Positions 35,354 to 44,204 of a stretch of 64,000 nt of DNA are shown in pieces (positions within the stretch are counted from its first letter, which is position 1; every line of letters begins with the position of its first letter). Both the position numbers and the translations under genes were made by a program. Source of the DNA: Methylobacterium sp. DB0501 (lineage in GTDB: Bacteria > Pseudomonadota > Alphaproteobacteria > Rhizobiales > Beijerinckiaceae); NCBI RefSeq assembly GCF_011043735.1, contig NZ_JAAKGV010000007.1:186001-250000 (forward strand), given 5' to 3'. The notes beneath the pieces were generated by a model. The model had not been told where the DNA came from and did no database searches. It worked only from the letters and a program-made list of their open reading frames with translations.

Positions 35354-35962
35354 ATGCTCCGGCACCTCCGCCCCGCCCTCGTGCTCCTCACCGGCCTGAC
35401 CCTCGTCACCGGCCTCGCCTATCCGCTGGCCATGACGGGGATCGCCGAACGCCTCTTCCCGGTCCAGGCGCAAGGCAGCCTGGTCCGCAGCGCCGACGGC
35501 ACCCTGGTCGGCTCCGCCCTGATCGGCCAGAACTTCACCAGCCCGCGCTACTTCCACGGCCGCCCCTCGGCGACCGTGGCGCCCGATCCGGCCGATTCCT
35601 CGAAGACCGTGGCGGCGCCCTACAACGCCGCCAATTCCGGCGGCGCCAATCTCGGGCCCACCAACCCGGCGCTCATCGACCGGGTGAAGGCCGACCTCGC
35701 CGCGCTCAAGGCCGAGAACCCCTCCGACCCGATGCCGCAGGACCTCGTCACCACCTCGGGGTCGGGCCTCGACCCCGACGTCTCGCCCGAGGCCGCCCTG
35801 TTCCAGGTGCCGCGGGTGGCGCGTGCCCGCGGCCTGTCCGAGGATTCGCTGCGCGCCCTCGTGGCCGGGCAGATCCGGGAGCCGAGCCTCGGCTTCCTCG
35901 GCGAGCGGCGCGTCAACGTGCTCGCCCTCAACCGCGCCCTCGACGCGCAAGCGGCACGATGA
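35354..35962 (+). CDS. kdpC: K+-transporting ATPase subunit KdpC
   Basis: The 202-residue subunit has one N-terminal helix (ALVLLTGLTLVTGLAYPLAM) and the periplasmic domain with SALIGQNFTSPRYFHGRPSA, NSGGANLGPTNPAL, TTSGSGLDPDVSPEAALFQV and PRVARARG. KdpC stabilises the KdpAB pair and raises nucleotide affinity. Length is normal. The stop overlaps the kdpD ATG by 4 bp. Confidence 0.96.
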   Translation: MLRHLRPALVLLTGLTLVTGLAYPLAMTGIAERLFPVQAQGSLVRSADGTLVGSALIGQNFTSPRYFHGRPSATVAPDPADSSKTVAAPYNAANSGGANLGPTNPALIDRVKADLAALKAENPSDPMPQDLVTTSGSGLDPDVSPEAALFQVPRVARARGLSEDSLRALVAGQIREPSLGFLGERRVNVLALNRALDAQAAR

Positions 35963-38724
35963 GGGACGGGATGAGGGAGGAGGTGCGTCCCTCGCCCGAC
36001 GCCCTCCTGGCGCAGGCGCGCCGGGAGGCGCCCGGGCGCGGGCGCCTGAAGATCTTCCTCGGGGCGGCGCCGGGGGTCGGCAAGACCTACGAGATGCTGA
36101 CGAGCGCCCATGCCCGCCGGCGCGAGGGCGTCGACGTGGTGGTGGGCGTGGTCGAGACCCACGGCAGGCCCGAGACCGAGGCCCTGGTCGCCGGGCTCGA
36201 GGTGCTGCCACGCTGCCTCGTCCCCTATGGCGGCGGCACGTTCGACGAGATGGACCTCGACGGGCTTCTCGCCCGGAAACCCCGTCTGGCCCTCGTCGAC
36301 GAACTCGCCCACACCAACGCCCCGGGCTCGCGCCACCCCAAGCGCTACCTCGACGTCGAGGAGCTGCTCCAGGCCGGCATCGACGTCCACACCACCCTCA
36401 ATATCCAGCACGTCGAGAGCCTGAACGACGTGGTGGCGCAGATCACCCGGATCCGGGTGCGCGAGACGGTGCCGGATTCGATCCTCGACCGGGCCGACGA
36501 CATCGAGGTCATCGACCTCTCCCCCGGCGACCTGATCCAGCGCCTGCGCGAGGGCAAGGTCTACCTGCCGCGCCAGGCCGAGCGGGCGCTCGAGCACTAC
36601 TTCTCCCCCGGCAACCTGACGGCGCTCCGCGAGCTGGCGCTGCGGCGCACCGCCCAGCAGGTCGACGACCAGCTCGTCACCCATATGCGGGCCCACGCGA
36701 TTCCCGGACCCTGGGCGGCGGGGGAGCGGGTCCTGGTCTGCGTCAGCGAGGATCCGCGCTCGGCCGGCCTCGTGCGCTACGCCAAGCGCCTCGCCGACCG
36801 GCTGCGGGCGCCGTTCACCGCGCTCACCATCGAGGGCCGGCGCAGCGTCGGCTTGAGCGACACCGAGCGCGACCGCATCGCCGACACCCTGCGGCTCGCC
36901 GAGCGGCTGGGCGCCGAGACCGCGACCCTGCCGAGCCAGGGTCGCATCGCCGACGACGTGGTGGGCTTTGCCCGCGAGCACAACGTCACCCACGTGGTGA
37001 TCGGCAAGTCGACCCGCTCGCGCTGGTTCGAGCTCGTCAACGGTTCGGTGGTGCACGACCTCCTGCGCCGCTCCGGCCCAATCAGCGTCCATGTCGTGGC
37101 GGGCGAGGAGATCGCAGGCGCGCCCGCCCCCCACAGGGGCGTGCGCACCGCGGCCCCGCCGCGGCCGAGCGCCCTGCCCTACGCCGCCGCGCTCGCGGCG
37201 GTCGCGGGCGCCTTGGGGCTGGGCCTCGTGCTGCAATCCTCGCTCGGGCACGAGAGCACCGACCTCGTCTTCCTCACCGCCGTGGTGGCGGTGGCGGTGC
37301 GCTTCGGGCTGTATCCGTCGCTCGCCGCGGTGCTGGCTTCGTCGCTCGCCTACAACTTCTTCTTCCTGCCGCCGCTCTACACCTTCACCATCGCCGACCC
37401 GACCAACGTCGTCGCCCTGTTCTTCTTCACTCTGGTGGCGGTGGTGGTCTCGAACCTGGCGGCACGGGTGCGCGCCGAGGCGACGATCTCGCGCACGCGC
37501 AGCAAGGCGACCGAGGCGCTCTACGGCTTCTCGCGCAAGCTCGCCGGCTGCGGCACCCTCGACGACGTGCTCTGGGCCACCGCCTACCAGATCGCCCTGA
37601 TGCTGCGCCTGCGGGTGGTGCTGCTCCTGCCGGAGAACGGGCCCGCGCCGCGTAGCGGCGGCGTCACGGTGATGGCCGGCTACCCGCCGGAGGATTTCCT
37701 CGACGAGGCCGACCTCGCGGCGGCGAAATGGACCTTCGACCACGGCCGCCCGGCGGGCCGCGGCGCCGACACCCTGCCGGGGGCCAAGCGCCTGTTCCTG
37801 CCCTTGCGCACCGGCCGCGGCATGGTCGGGGTGGTGGGGCTCGACGGCGACAAGCCGGGGCCGCTCCTCACCCCCGACCAGCGCCGGCTCCTCGACGCTC
37901 TGGCCGACCAGGGGGCGCTCGCCATCGAGCGGGTCCACCTCGTCGAGGATCTCGACCGCGCCCGGCGCTCGGCCGAGACCGACCGCCTGCGCCAGGCCCT
38001 GCTGTCGTCGCTCTCGCACGACCTCAAGACCCCGCTCGCCGCGGTGCTCGGCTCGGCCACCACCTTGCGCGACCTCAGGGACGCCCTCGACCGGGAGGCG
38101 CAGGGCGAGCTGCTGGCGACCATCGTCGACGAGGCCGAGCGGCTGAACCGCTTCATCGCCAACCTGCTCGACATGACGAAGCTCGAATCCGGCGCGGTGG
38201 CGCCGAACCTCGCCCCCCACGACCTCGGCGAGATCGTCGGCACGGCGCTCGAGCGGGCCGCCAAGATCCTGTCGCGTCACCGCGTCGAACTGGCGCTCGG
38301 CGCCGGCCTGCCGACCCTGAACCTCGACGCGGTGCTGATGGAGCAGGTGCTGTTCAACCTCCTCGACAACGCCGCCAAATACGCCCCCGAGGGCAGCCTG
38401 GTGCGGATCGAGGGCTGGCAGGAAGCCCGGCAGGAATCCAGGCACGAGGGCGACGCGGTGTGCTTGCGGATCCTCGACGAGGGCGAGGGCCTCCCGGAGG
38501 GCGACGAGGAGCGGATCTTCGACACCTTCTACCGGGTGCGCAAGAGCGACCGGGTCCGGGCCGGGACCGGCCTCGGCCTCGCCATCTCCCGCGGCTTCGT
38601 CGAGGCGATGGGCGGGCGGATCACCGCCCGCAACCGGGGCGACCGGCACGATCCCGCTTGTCCGGGCGCCGCCTTCACCCTGACCTTCCCGGTGCCCCGC
38701 GCCGCCCTGGAGGACGCCGTATGA
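35959..38724 (+). CDS. kdpD: Sensor histidine kinase KdpD
   Basis: The 921-residue kinase senses potassium status. It begins with the KdpD/Usp input domain with Walker A (GAAPGVGKTYEM near residue 35) and DELAHTNAPGSRHPKRYLDV, then a Usp-like domain, four helices (from residue 410), a GAF domain, HisKA with the phospho-acceptor His in SSLSHDLKTPLAAVLGSATT, and the ATPase domain with NLLDNAAKYAP and GTGLGLAISRGFVEAMGG. The stop codon lies inside a perfect hairpin belonging to a dispersed repeat, so the last residues may have been altered by repeat insertion. The response regulator gene kdpE, normally next, is absent. Confidence 0.95.
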   Translation: MRDGMREEVRPSPDALLAQARREAPGRGRLKIFLGAAPGVGKTYEMLTSAHARRREGVDVVVGVVETHGRPETEALVAGLEVLPRCLVPYGGGTFDEMDLDGLLARKPRLALVDELAHTNAPGSRHPKRYLDVEELLQAGIDVHTTLNIQHVESLNDVVAQITRIRVRETVPDSILDRADDIEVIDLSPGDLIQRLREGKVYLPRQAERALEHYFSPGNLTALRELALRRTAQQVDDQLVTHMRAHAIPGPWAAGERVLVCVSEDPRSAGLVRYAKRLADRLRAPFTALTIEGRRSVGLSDTERDRIADTLRLAERLGAETATLPSQGRIADDVVGFAREHNVTHVVIGKSTRSRWFELVNGSVVHDLLRRSGPISVHVVAGEEIAGAPAPHRGVRTAAPPRPSALPYAAALAAVAGALGLGLVLQSSLGHESTDLVFLTAVVAVAVRFGLYPSLAAVLASSLAYNFFFLPPLYTFTIADPTNVVALFFFTLVAVVVSNLAARVRAEATISRTRSKATEALYGFSRKLAGCGTLDDVLWATAYQIALMLRLRVVLLLPENGPAPRSGGVTVMAGYPPEDFLDEADLAAAKWTFDHGRPAGRGADTLPGAKRLFLPLRTGRGMVGVVGLDGDKPGPLLTPDQRRLLDALADQGALAIERVHLVEDLDRARRSAETDRLRQALLSSLSHDLKTPLAAVLGSATTLRDLRDALDREAQGELLATIVDEAERLNRFIANLLDMTKLESGAVAPNLAPHDLGEIVGTALERAAKILSRHRVELALGAGLPTLNLDAVLMEQVLFNLLDNAAKYAPEGSLVRIEGWQEARQESRHEGDAVCLRILDEGEGLPEGDEERIFDTFYRVRKSDRVRAGTGLGLAISRGFVEAMGGRITARNRGDRHDPACPGAAFTLTFPVPRAALEDAV

Positions 38725-38761
38725 CACCGAAGGTCGTTGAAAACGACCTTCGGTGTCATAC
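38719..38761. terminator. Perfect hairpin containing the kdpD stop codon
   Basis: Arms of 20 bp (38719-38738 and 38742-38761) around the loop GAA are exact inverted copies; GTATGACACCGAAGGTCGTT is the left arm and the TGA at 38722-38724 ends kdpD. It could terminate the kdp transcript, though no U-run follows. It runs directly into dispersed repeat copy B. Confidence 0.6.
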
Positions 38762-38890
38762 GAAATCCGACGGATTGCTCGGCGATTGCTGCGCCATCGC
38801 GGTCGCGATGCGGATTTCGGTTTCGCTCGGACGCCGCGCGGGCCGGTGATCCCGTTTCCGGAAGTCATCGTCCGGGAATGGCATTACGCT
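38754..38890. repeat. Dispersed repeat, copy B (inverted relative to copy A)
   Basis: From TCATACGAAATCCGAC the sequence is the reverse complement of copy A at 27.9 kb, including GCGGATTTCGGTTTCGCTC, CGCCGCGCGGGCCGGTGATC and the terminal hairpin around TTTCCGGAAG. Copy B is about 30 bp longer in the middle. Both copies are in intergenic positions, which suggests a non-autonomous repeat family. Confidence 0.75.
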
Positions 38891-39001
38891 CCGGAATGCG
38901 TCGCGACGGCACCCCACCCCCGCGCCCGGCGCTTGCCGGTCCGGCACGGCCCTCGCATCCTGGCGCGCGATTCCCCGACATGGTGCGCGAGGCCTCGAGC
39001 G

Positions 39002-40240
39002 ATGACCACCAACCTCTCCGTGAACAGCTCCCGGCTCTGGGACACCCTGATGGTGTCGGCCGGCATCGGCACCGGGCCCCGGGGGGGCCTGCGGCGCCTG
39101 ACCCTGACCGAGCCCGACCGGGTGATGCGCGACCAGCTCAAGGCCTGGGCGGAGGAAGGCGGCTATCCCCTCACCGTCGACGGGCTCGGCAACATGGTGC
39201 TGCGGCGGGTGGGCACCGAGCCCGACCTGCCGCCGGTGGTGATCGGCAGCCACCTCGACACGCAATGGGCCGGCGGGCGCTTCGACGGCATCCTGGGCGT
39301 TCTCGCGGGGCTGGAGGTCCTGCGCACCCTCGACGATCTCGGGGTCGGTACGCGCCGCAGCATCGAGGTGGTGAACTGGACCAACGAGGAGGGCGCGCGG
39401 TTCTCGCCGCCGATGCTCTGCTCGCTGGCCTGGTCCGGCCAGGCGACGCCGGACTGGGTCGAGAACCGGCGCGACCGCGACGGCATCCGCTTCGGCGACG
39501 CCCTCGACGGCATCGGCTATCGCGGCCCCGAGCCGGTCGGCGGCCGCGCCATCGACGCTTATTTCGAGCTTCACATCGAGCAGGGCCCGGCCCTCGACAA
39601 GGCCGGCGTGCCGGTCGGCATCGTCACCGGCGGCTATCCGAGCTGCGGCATGCGCATCGCCGTCGAGGGCGCCACCGCCCATACCGGCCCGACCCCGATG
39701 AGCGAGCGCCACAACGCCCTCGTCGGCGCCGCCATGGTGGCGGTGGCGGTCAACGACATCGGCTGGGCGCACGCCGACACCGACGCCAAGGCCACCGCCG
39801 CCCGCCTCGACCTGGTGCCGAACCTCCCCGGCACGCTCTCGGAATATGCCGAATTGTTCATCGACATGCGGGCACCGAAGCTCGAGACCCTGGAGACCAT
39901 GAAGGCGAGCTTGCGCGCCGCCCTGCCCGATTGCGCCGCCCGCTCGCTCACCGAGATCAGGATCGCCGAGGAATGGGGCTTCGGAATCTTCTCCTTCGAT
40001 GACGGGCTGATCGGCACCCTGCGCGAGACGGCGGCGCGCCTCGGCATCCCGACCATGGATCTGCGGTCCCAGGCCGGCCACGACGCCTACCACGTCGCCC
40101 GTGTCGCGCCGGCCTGCATGATCTTCACCCCCTGCCGGGACGGGATCACCCACAACGAGGCCGAGGACATCGCCCTCGAACCGACCCTGCCGGGCGTGAA
40201 CCTGCTGCTTCACGCCGCCCTCGCCCGGGCCAACCGGTAG
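39002..40240 (+). CDS. Zn-dependent amidohydrolase (allantoate/N-carbamoyl amino acid type)
   Basis: The 412-residue protein is an M20-family amidohydrolase: GSHLDTQWAGGRFDGILGVL (metal ligands His and Asp), VVNWTNEEGARF (general base Glu), ELHIEQGPALD, the lid-domain segment GATAHTGPTPMSERHNAL and SQAGHDAYHVARVAP near the C-terminus. The family hydrolyses allantoate, ureidoglycolate or N-carbamoyl-L-amino acids; which one cannot be read here. ATG 39002 (MTTNLSVNSSRLWDTLM) is chosen over an upstream frame that runs through repeat copy B. Confidence 0.9.
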   Translation: MTTNLSVNSSRLWDTLMVSAGIGTGPRGGLRRLTLTEPDRVMRDQLKAWAEEGGYPLTVDGLGNMVLRRVGTEPDLPPVVIGSHLDTQWAGGRFDGILGVLAGLEVLRTLDDLGVGTRRSIEVVNWTNEEGARFSPPMLCSLAWSGQATPDWVENRRDRDGIRFGDALDGIGYRGPEPVGGRAIDAYFELHIEQGPALDKAGVPVGIVTGGYPSCGMRIAVEGATAHTGPTPMSERHNALVGAAMVAVAVNDIGWAHADTDAKATAARLDLVPNLPGTLSEYAELFIDMRAPKLETLETMKASLRAALPDCAARSLTEIRIAEEWGFGIFSFDDGLIGTLRETAARLGIPTMDLRSQAGHDAYHVARVAPACMIFTPCRDGITHNEAEDIALEPTLPGVNLLLHAALARANR

Positions 40241-40331
40241 ACATCCGGGCGGCGTGAGCGCCGCCCGGATTCCGCTTGCGCGACTTTGCGCACCAGGGGG
40301 CTTTGCATCGGAAAGTTGATGCGGGTTCCCG

Positions 40332-40542
40332 ATGCGCGACCTCGACAGGGTGGATCTCGACAAGGTGTTGGCCGACATCGTGGCGATCCGCAGCCAGGTC
40401 GCCGCCGGAACCGCGTTCCAGGGCTACGGCCCCACCGCGCTCGCCCTCACCGGCGCCCTGGCGCTCGCCACCGCCGGCCCGCAGGCCGGCCTCGCCGATG
40501 CGATGATCCTCAACGCCGTCGAGGCCTTTCGCCCTCGACGAC
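40332..40542 (+). pseudogene. N-terminal fragment of a small membrane-associated protein
   Basis: ATG 40332 begins MRDLDRVDLDKVLADIVAIR, SQVAAGTAFQGYGPTALALT, GALALATAGPQ and then [15 protein letters not shown], after which the frame becomes Arg/Pro-rich. The second helix expected after GPQ is missing, and the sequence switches to a different gene at about 40520. I read it as an internally deleted and truncated gene; its family is not named. Confidence 0.5.
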
Positions 40543-40842
40543 CCGGCGCGCGACGCGATCCTCTCCGCCGCCCGCGCGGCGGATCCCGCCATCACCCGCG
40601 AGGCGTTCGACCGCCTCGTCACCGGCGACGGGGCCCCGCCGGTCGACCTGGTGATCCGCACCGGCGGCGAGCAGCGCCTCTCCGACTTCCTGCTCTGGGA
40701 AAGCGCCTATGCCGAGCTGCACTTCACTCCCTGCCCCTGGCCGGATTTCGGCGAGGCGGAGCTGACGGCGGCGATGACGGCCTTCCGCGGCCGGCAGCAC
40801 CGGTTCGGCGGGCTCCGGCCGCGGCGTGAGGTCCCGCTCGAC
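40519..40842 (+). pseudogene. 3' fragment of an undecaprenyl diphosphate synthase gene
   Basis: In the frame ending through 40816 the sequence reads [49 protein letters not shown] and [20 protein letters not shown], then [10 protein letters not shown]. This is the C-terminal half of a cis-prenyl transferase (family IRTSGEQR-x-S-N-F-L-L-W, W-P-D-F, R-x-RRFGG). The N-terminal half with the catalytic Asp is absent and no start codon serves it. It is joined to the fragment of another gene, so a deletion or recombination made a chimera. Confidence 0.75.
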
Positions 40843-41466
40843 GAGCGGCGGGTGCGGACGGGCCGAGCGTGGCGGCGTTCTGTGGTGCGCCGCGGGATGC
40901 CGAGGAGGCGATGCGGCCGGGGCGGCGGATGGGCAGGGTTGAGAATCGGGTGTCGCGGGAGCCTCGGTTCCCCGCAACGCTCGTACGTCTCGCCGGTCGG
41001 CTCGCATAACTCGGCGTGTGGAACAGGGAAAGTCGGATCCGGCTCGAAGGGCCGTGACCGATCCTCAGCGGCGGCTATCATTCATCGAGCGCACTGGCCA
41101 CGGTCCATTAGGGCGGGCCTCAATGGAACGCTCGACCACGCAACAGCGCCGCGCTATCCGTTCGGATGTCGTGCGCTGGGTGAGGCGTCCGTTGGGCTGA
41201 ACCGGCCCTTGTAGACCGCCGCCTCAGCGTGCTGCCTAGATGTCCGCTGCGGTATGCCCTAACGGATTTTGAGCGTCGTTTCGGGCTGCTCCCGACCCAA
41301 ATCGAACCATCAATCGTGGATGGTGCAATCGCCGGAGTGGCGTGAAAGCGGACACGAGAGTCAGGAACTCCACCACTTTCCTGTCTCCCTGGTTGGGGGA
41401 TTTCCCTCATTCCTGCCGCGCCATTCCGCGCGTAGGTTGGTGCTTCATCCAACGAAGAAGGAGCAC
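40843..41466. other. Non-coding border of a decayed, lower-GC region
   Basis: Open frames in this 620-bp stretch show no recognisable protein. GC content drops compared with the flanks. I see no integrase, tRNA or direct repeat that would mark an island end. Confidence 0.4.
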
Positions 41467-42340
41467 ATGGCCAGCAGCGACAATCTGAGCAAGCAGCCCA
41501 CTCCGGACGTGGCAGAAGACAACGCGTTCTTCCCGTCTGCGTACTCGCTCGGCGAATTCACCTCGGCCAAATCCGACCTCGACGGAGCGAGCTATCCGAA
41601 CGCCTACACGGGTGGACGTTACAAAATCCTGATGATCGCGACGGATGAGCGCTACCTGCTCATGCAGAACGGCACCTTCTTCCCTACTGGCAACCACCCG
41701 GTGGAGATGTTGTTGCCGATGTACCATCTCGACAAGGCGGGGTTCACCTTCGATATTGCCACGATCTCCGGCGAGCCTGCCAAGCTCGAACTCTGGGCCT
41801 ACCCCAAGGACGACGCGGCTGTGGCAAGCATCTACGAGAAGTACAAGCCGCAACTGAAAAGCCCGCTCAAGCTCGCCGACGTGGTGGCGGACGCCCTCGG
41901 ACCAGACAGCGCCTACGTCGCCGTCTTCATACCCGGCGGTCACGGCGCGCTCAATGGCGTGCCGTTCAGCACCGACGTAAAGAAGGTGCTCGACTGGGCA
42001 TTGCGGGCGGACAAGCACATCATCTCACTGTGTCACGGCCCGGCTGCTCTGCTATCGGCCAAGATTGGCGAGGAAGAGAACCCGTTCAAGGGCTACAAAA
42101 TCTGCTCGTTCCCCGACGCCATCGATGCCAAGACCCCAGAGATGGGCTACATGCCGGGGGCTATGCCGTGGTTCATCGGCGAACGCCTGCGCGCAGATGG
42201 CTTGGAGATCGTCAACAATGACATCCAGGGTACTGTCCACCAGGACCGCAAGCTCATCACGGGCGACAGCCCGTTCGCCTCCAAATAATCTCGGCAAGGC
42301 GGCCGCCGAAGCGCTGCTGGCCGAGTATGGGGCGAAGTAG
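41467..42340 (+). pseudogene. hchA: HchA (Hsp31)-type glyoxalase III, frameshifted near the end
   Basis: The DJ-1/PfpI-fold protein reads for 273 residues with HchA features: [50 protein letters not shown], the nucleophile elbow [10 protein letters not shown] and TGDSPFAS. The family continues S-N-N-L-G-K-x-A-A-E-A-L-L; here an extra A in the run 42283-42285 turns this into K-stop at 42288, while the next frame holds [18 protein letters not shown] up to TAG 42340. Only the last 18 residues are lost, so partial activity is possible. HchA is a chaperone, deglycase and methylglyoxalase. Confidence 0.78.
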
Positions 42341-42391
42341 CCCCACGCGCCCGATGGCGGGGGGACGCTCCCGCCCTCATACACGGAGCTG

Positions 42392-43105
42392 ATGTTAGCG
42401 ATGACTGAGCCTTGGGATGCGCTCAGCCTCATTGAGGCGGGTCGTGATCTCGCCGCGATCCAGCAGGCGGTCCGCGATCTCGCTCAGCCGCTCGGCTACG
42501 ACCGGATCGTGGTGTTCTCGATCACGGCGTGGCAGGACGAGTTGGTGGAGCGCATCTACTGGGTCGAGGGCGACTGGTTCGAGACGGGGGAGGCGGTCGA
42601 TGCCATCACCTACGTCCGCCGCTGCCCGGTCACGCGGCACGTCCTCGACACCGATCAGCCGTTCTTCTGGACCAAGACCCACACCGAACAGGGCGCGAGC
42701 TACCGCATTGTCAGCGTCCCTCAGGGCTTGGGCATCCACGGGCTCCAGGTTCCTGTGTTCGGGCACGCGGGTCTCGAAGGCGCGGTCAGCTTCGGCGGCG
42801 AGCGGATCGACGCGACGGCTCGGACCCGGCAGACCCTTGCACTTCTGGGTACGGTGGCGTTCCAGGCCGCCCGTCGCTTGGTTGAGAACTATGCGCCGAC
42901 CCGTGCGCAGAAACTCTCAGCACGCGAGCGGGAAATCCTGCGGTGGGTGGGGGCTGGGCGTCGCACGGCCGACATCGCGAGTACGCTTGGTCTTTCGGAG
43001 CGAACGATCGAGAACCACCTGCGGCGCATCCGACAACGACTGCGGGTGACGACGACCGCGCAGGCCATCCAGACGGCGATCCGTTCCGGTGACATCGCGC
43101 CGTAG
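42392..43105 (+). CDS. LuxR family regulator with autoinducer-binding domain (solo)
   Basis: The 237-residue protein has an autoinducer-binding-like domain at residues 15-165 (LGYDRIVVFSITAW, RCPVTRHVLDTDQPFFWT, QGLGIHGLQVPVFGHAGLEG) and a LuxR helix-turn-helix at 170-235 (LSAREREILRWVGAGRRTAD then STLGLSERTIENHLRRIRQR). The conserved W-x-x-D region is only partly recognisable. No luxI lies in the window, so it is a LuxR solo, responding to an exogenous or non-acyl-homoserine lactone signal. It follows the broken hchA by 51 bp. Confidence 0.85.
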   Translation: MLAMTEPWDALSLIEAGRDLAAIQQAVRDLAQPLGYDRIVVFSITAWQDELVERIYWVEGDWFETGEAVDAITYVRRCPVTRHVLDTDQPFFWTKTHTEQGASYRIVSVPQGLGIHGLQVPVFGHAGLEGAVSFGGERIDATARTRQTLALLGTVAFQAARRLVENYAPTRAQKLSAREREILRWVGAGRRTADIASTLGLSERTIENHLRRIRQRLRVTTTAQAIQTAIRSGDIAP

Positions 43106-43530
43106 GACATTGCGACCAGCACCGTCCGCTTCGGGCGACTTGGCGGACGTTCGCTGCGGGGCCGCCGAACTTCGGCTTACCATCCATAGCGGACCGCAGC
43201 GCGTCTCCTAGGTCCGTTCGTTATTCCGGCCGTCCATAGGGGCATACCCTTGCGGACACGGCCGGTTGCGCATAGCTCGTTCAGGATGCCATGGCCCCCG
43301 GCTTGGCGCGTGGGATGCATACGCCGCGGCATGTGTCACATCGTAGTTAACACTCCTCCTCCACCGCCCCATGTCGAAGGTCCATGCCACCCGTCTTCAG
43401 ATCATGATGCACGAAGCTTTTACGGTGTTATGCGGGGACTTAAACTTAGGTCGACGGAATTATTTACTATCTTAGGAAGCTTAATATCATGGATCCGCGT
43501 GGATTAATCAAAAATTAGCGACGAGGCTTG
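43106..43530. other. AT-rich non-coding stretch of foreign appearance
   Basis: About 425 bp without a gene. From 43415 to 43530 the sequence is strikingly AT-rich for this genome (for example TTAAACTTAGG and AATTATTTACTATCTTAGG). It directly precedes the ruined higB. It could be the trace of an insertion sequence or plasmid DNA, but I recognise no transposase or terminal repeats. Confidence 0.45.
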
Positions 43531-43807
43531 TCAACATCACTAGAGAAGACCTCGCCAATTACTGGCAGAACAATGGCCCCTCGGGCATAAGACCCGACTG
43601 GATCTGCAAGGCGAAGCGCATCCTTGGCCTAATCCATCAGGCATAGGACCCGCACGACATGATGATCGCGGCTACGGCTTCCACGCGCTCAAGGGCGACC
43701 GGGCCGGAACCTGCGCGGTCACGGTCTCGCGCAACTGGCGCATCACCTTCCGGTTTCGCGACGGCCACGTGTCCGACGTCGACCTGGAAGACTATCATGG
43801 CTCTTGA
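43531..43807 (+). pseudogene. higB: HigB-type toxin, nonsense mutated and frameshifted
   Basis: One frame reads REDLANYWQNNGPSGIRPDW then ICKAKRILGLIHQA and stops at TAG 43644 (AAG expected), continues DPHDMMIA, then a missing base near 43670 shifts into GYGFHALKGDRAGTCAVTVS and RNWRITFRFRDGHVSDVDLE, DYH. The second part is the typical HigB/RelE ending (LKGDR-x-G, V-T-x-N-W-R-x-x-F-x-F, D-V-x-x-x-DYH). Two independent lesions show true decay. Overlaps higA by 11 bp. Confidence 0.75.
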
Positions 43808-44100
43808 GAGACACCCTGACTGGGCTCCGACCCACCTGGGCGAGAATCCTGCGCGAGGACGTGCTTCCGTCCCTGGGTCGACCCAAGGCCGAGATCGTGC
43901 GCCTCCTCGGCATCTCGCGCGAAACCCTCTACCGCATCCTCGACGAGGAGCGGCCGATCACGCCCGCCACGGCGGTCAAGCTCGGCAAGCTGTGCGGCGA
44001 CGGCATCTGGGTCCGGATGCAGGCCGACTATGACCTCTGGGCGGCCGAACGGACGGTCGCCGTGTCGGGGATACCGACGCTCGAGGTGCCCCGAGGCGGC
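43797..44100 (+). pseudogene. higA: HigA-type antitoxin, frameshifted
   Basis: From ATG 43797 the frame reads ALERHPDWAPTHLGE and then an extra A at 43845-43846 shifts it; the neighbouring frame holds ILREDVLPSLGRPKAEIVRL then LGISRETLYRILDEERPITP and ATAVKLGKLCGDG, the HigA/VapI helix-turn-helix with P-x-x-x-G-E-x-L-x-E. The normal stop after TLEVPR is also missing and the frame runs on to 44475. Non-functional as written. Confidence 0.72.
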
Positions 44101-44204
44101 AGAGGACCGCGGTGCGGTTCCAGCGATGAATGGCGCAGGGGCCCGATCGCGATCCGAGGGCCTGGCGCTTCAAGGGCAAGACGCCAAAAATTCTTGATGT
44201 TTTG

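Noticed and set aside
35620..38868. Open frame of 1082 codons on the minus strand opposite kdpD
   Set aside because: Shadow of kdpD with no recognisable domain.
38753..39001. N-terminal extension of the amidohydrolase
   Set aside because: It reads through dispersed repeat copy B; the domain starts at ATG 39002.
42392..43105. Quorum-sensing system with a local luxI
   Set aside because: No LuxI-like gene exists within the window, so only a LuxR solo is supported.
43415..43530. AT-rich stretch as an insertion sequence
   Set aside because: No transposase fragment, terminal inverted repeat or target duplication could be identified.
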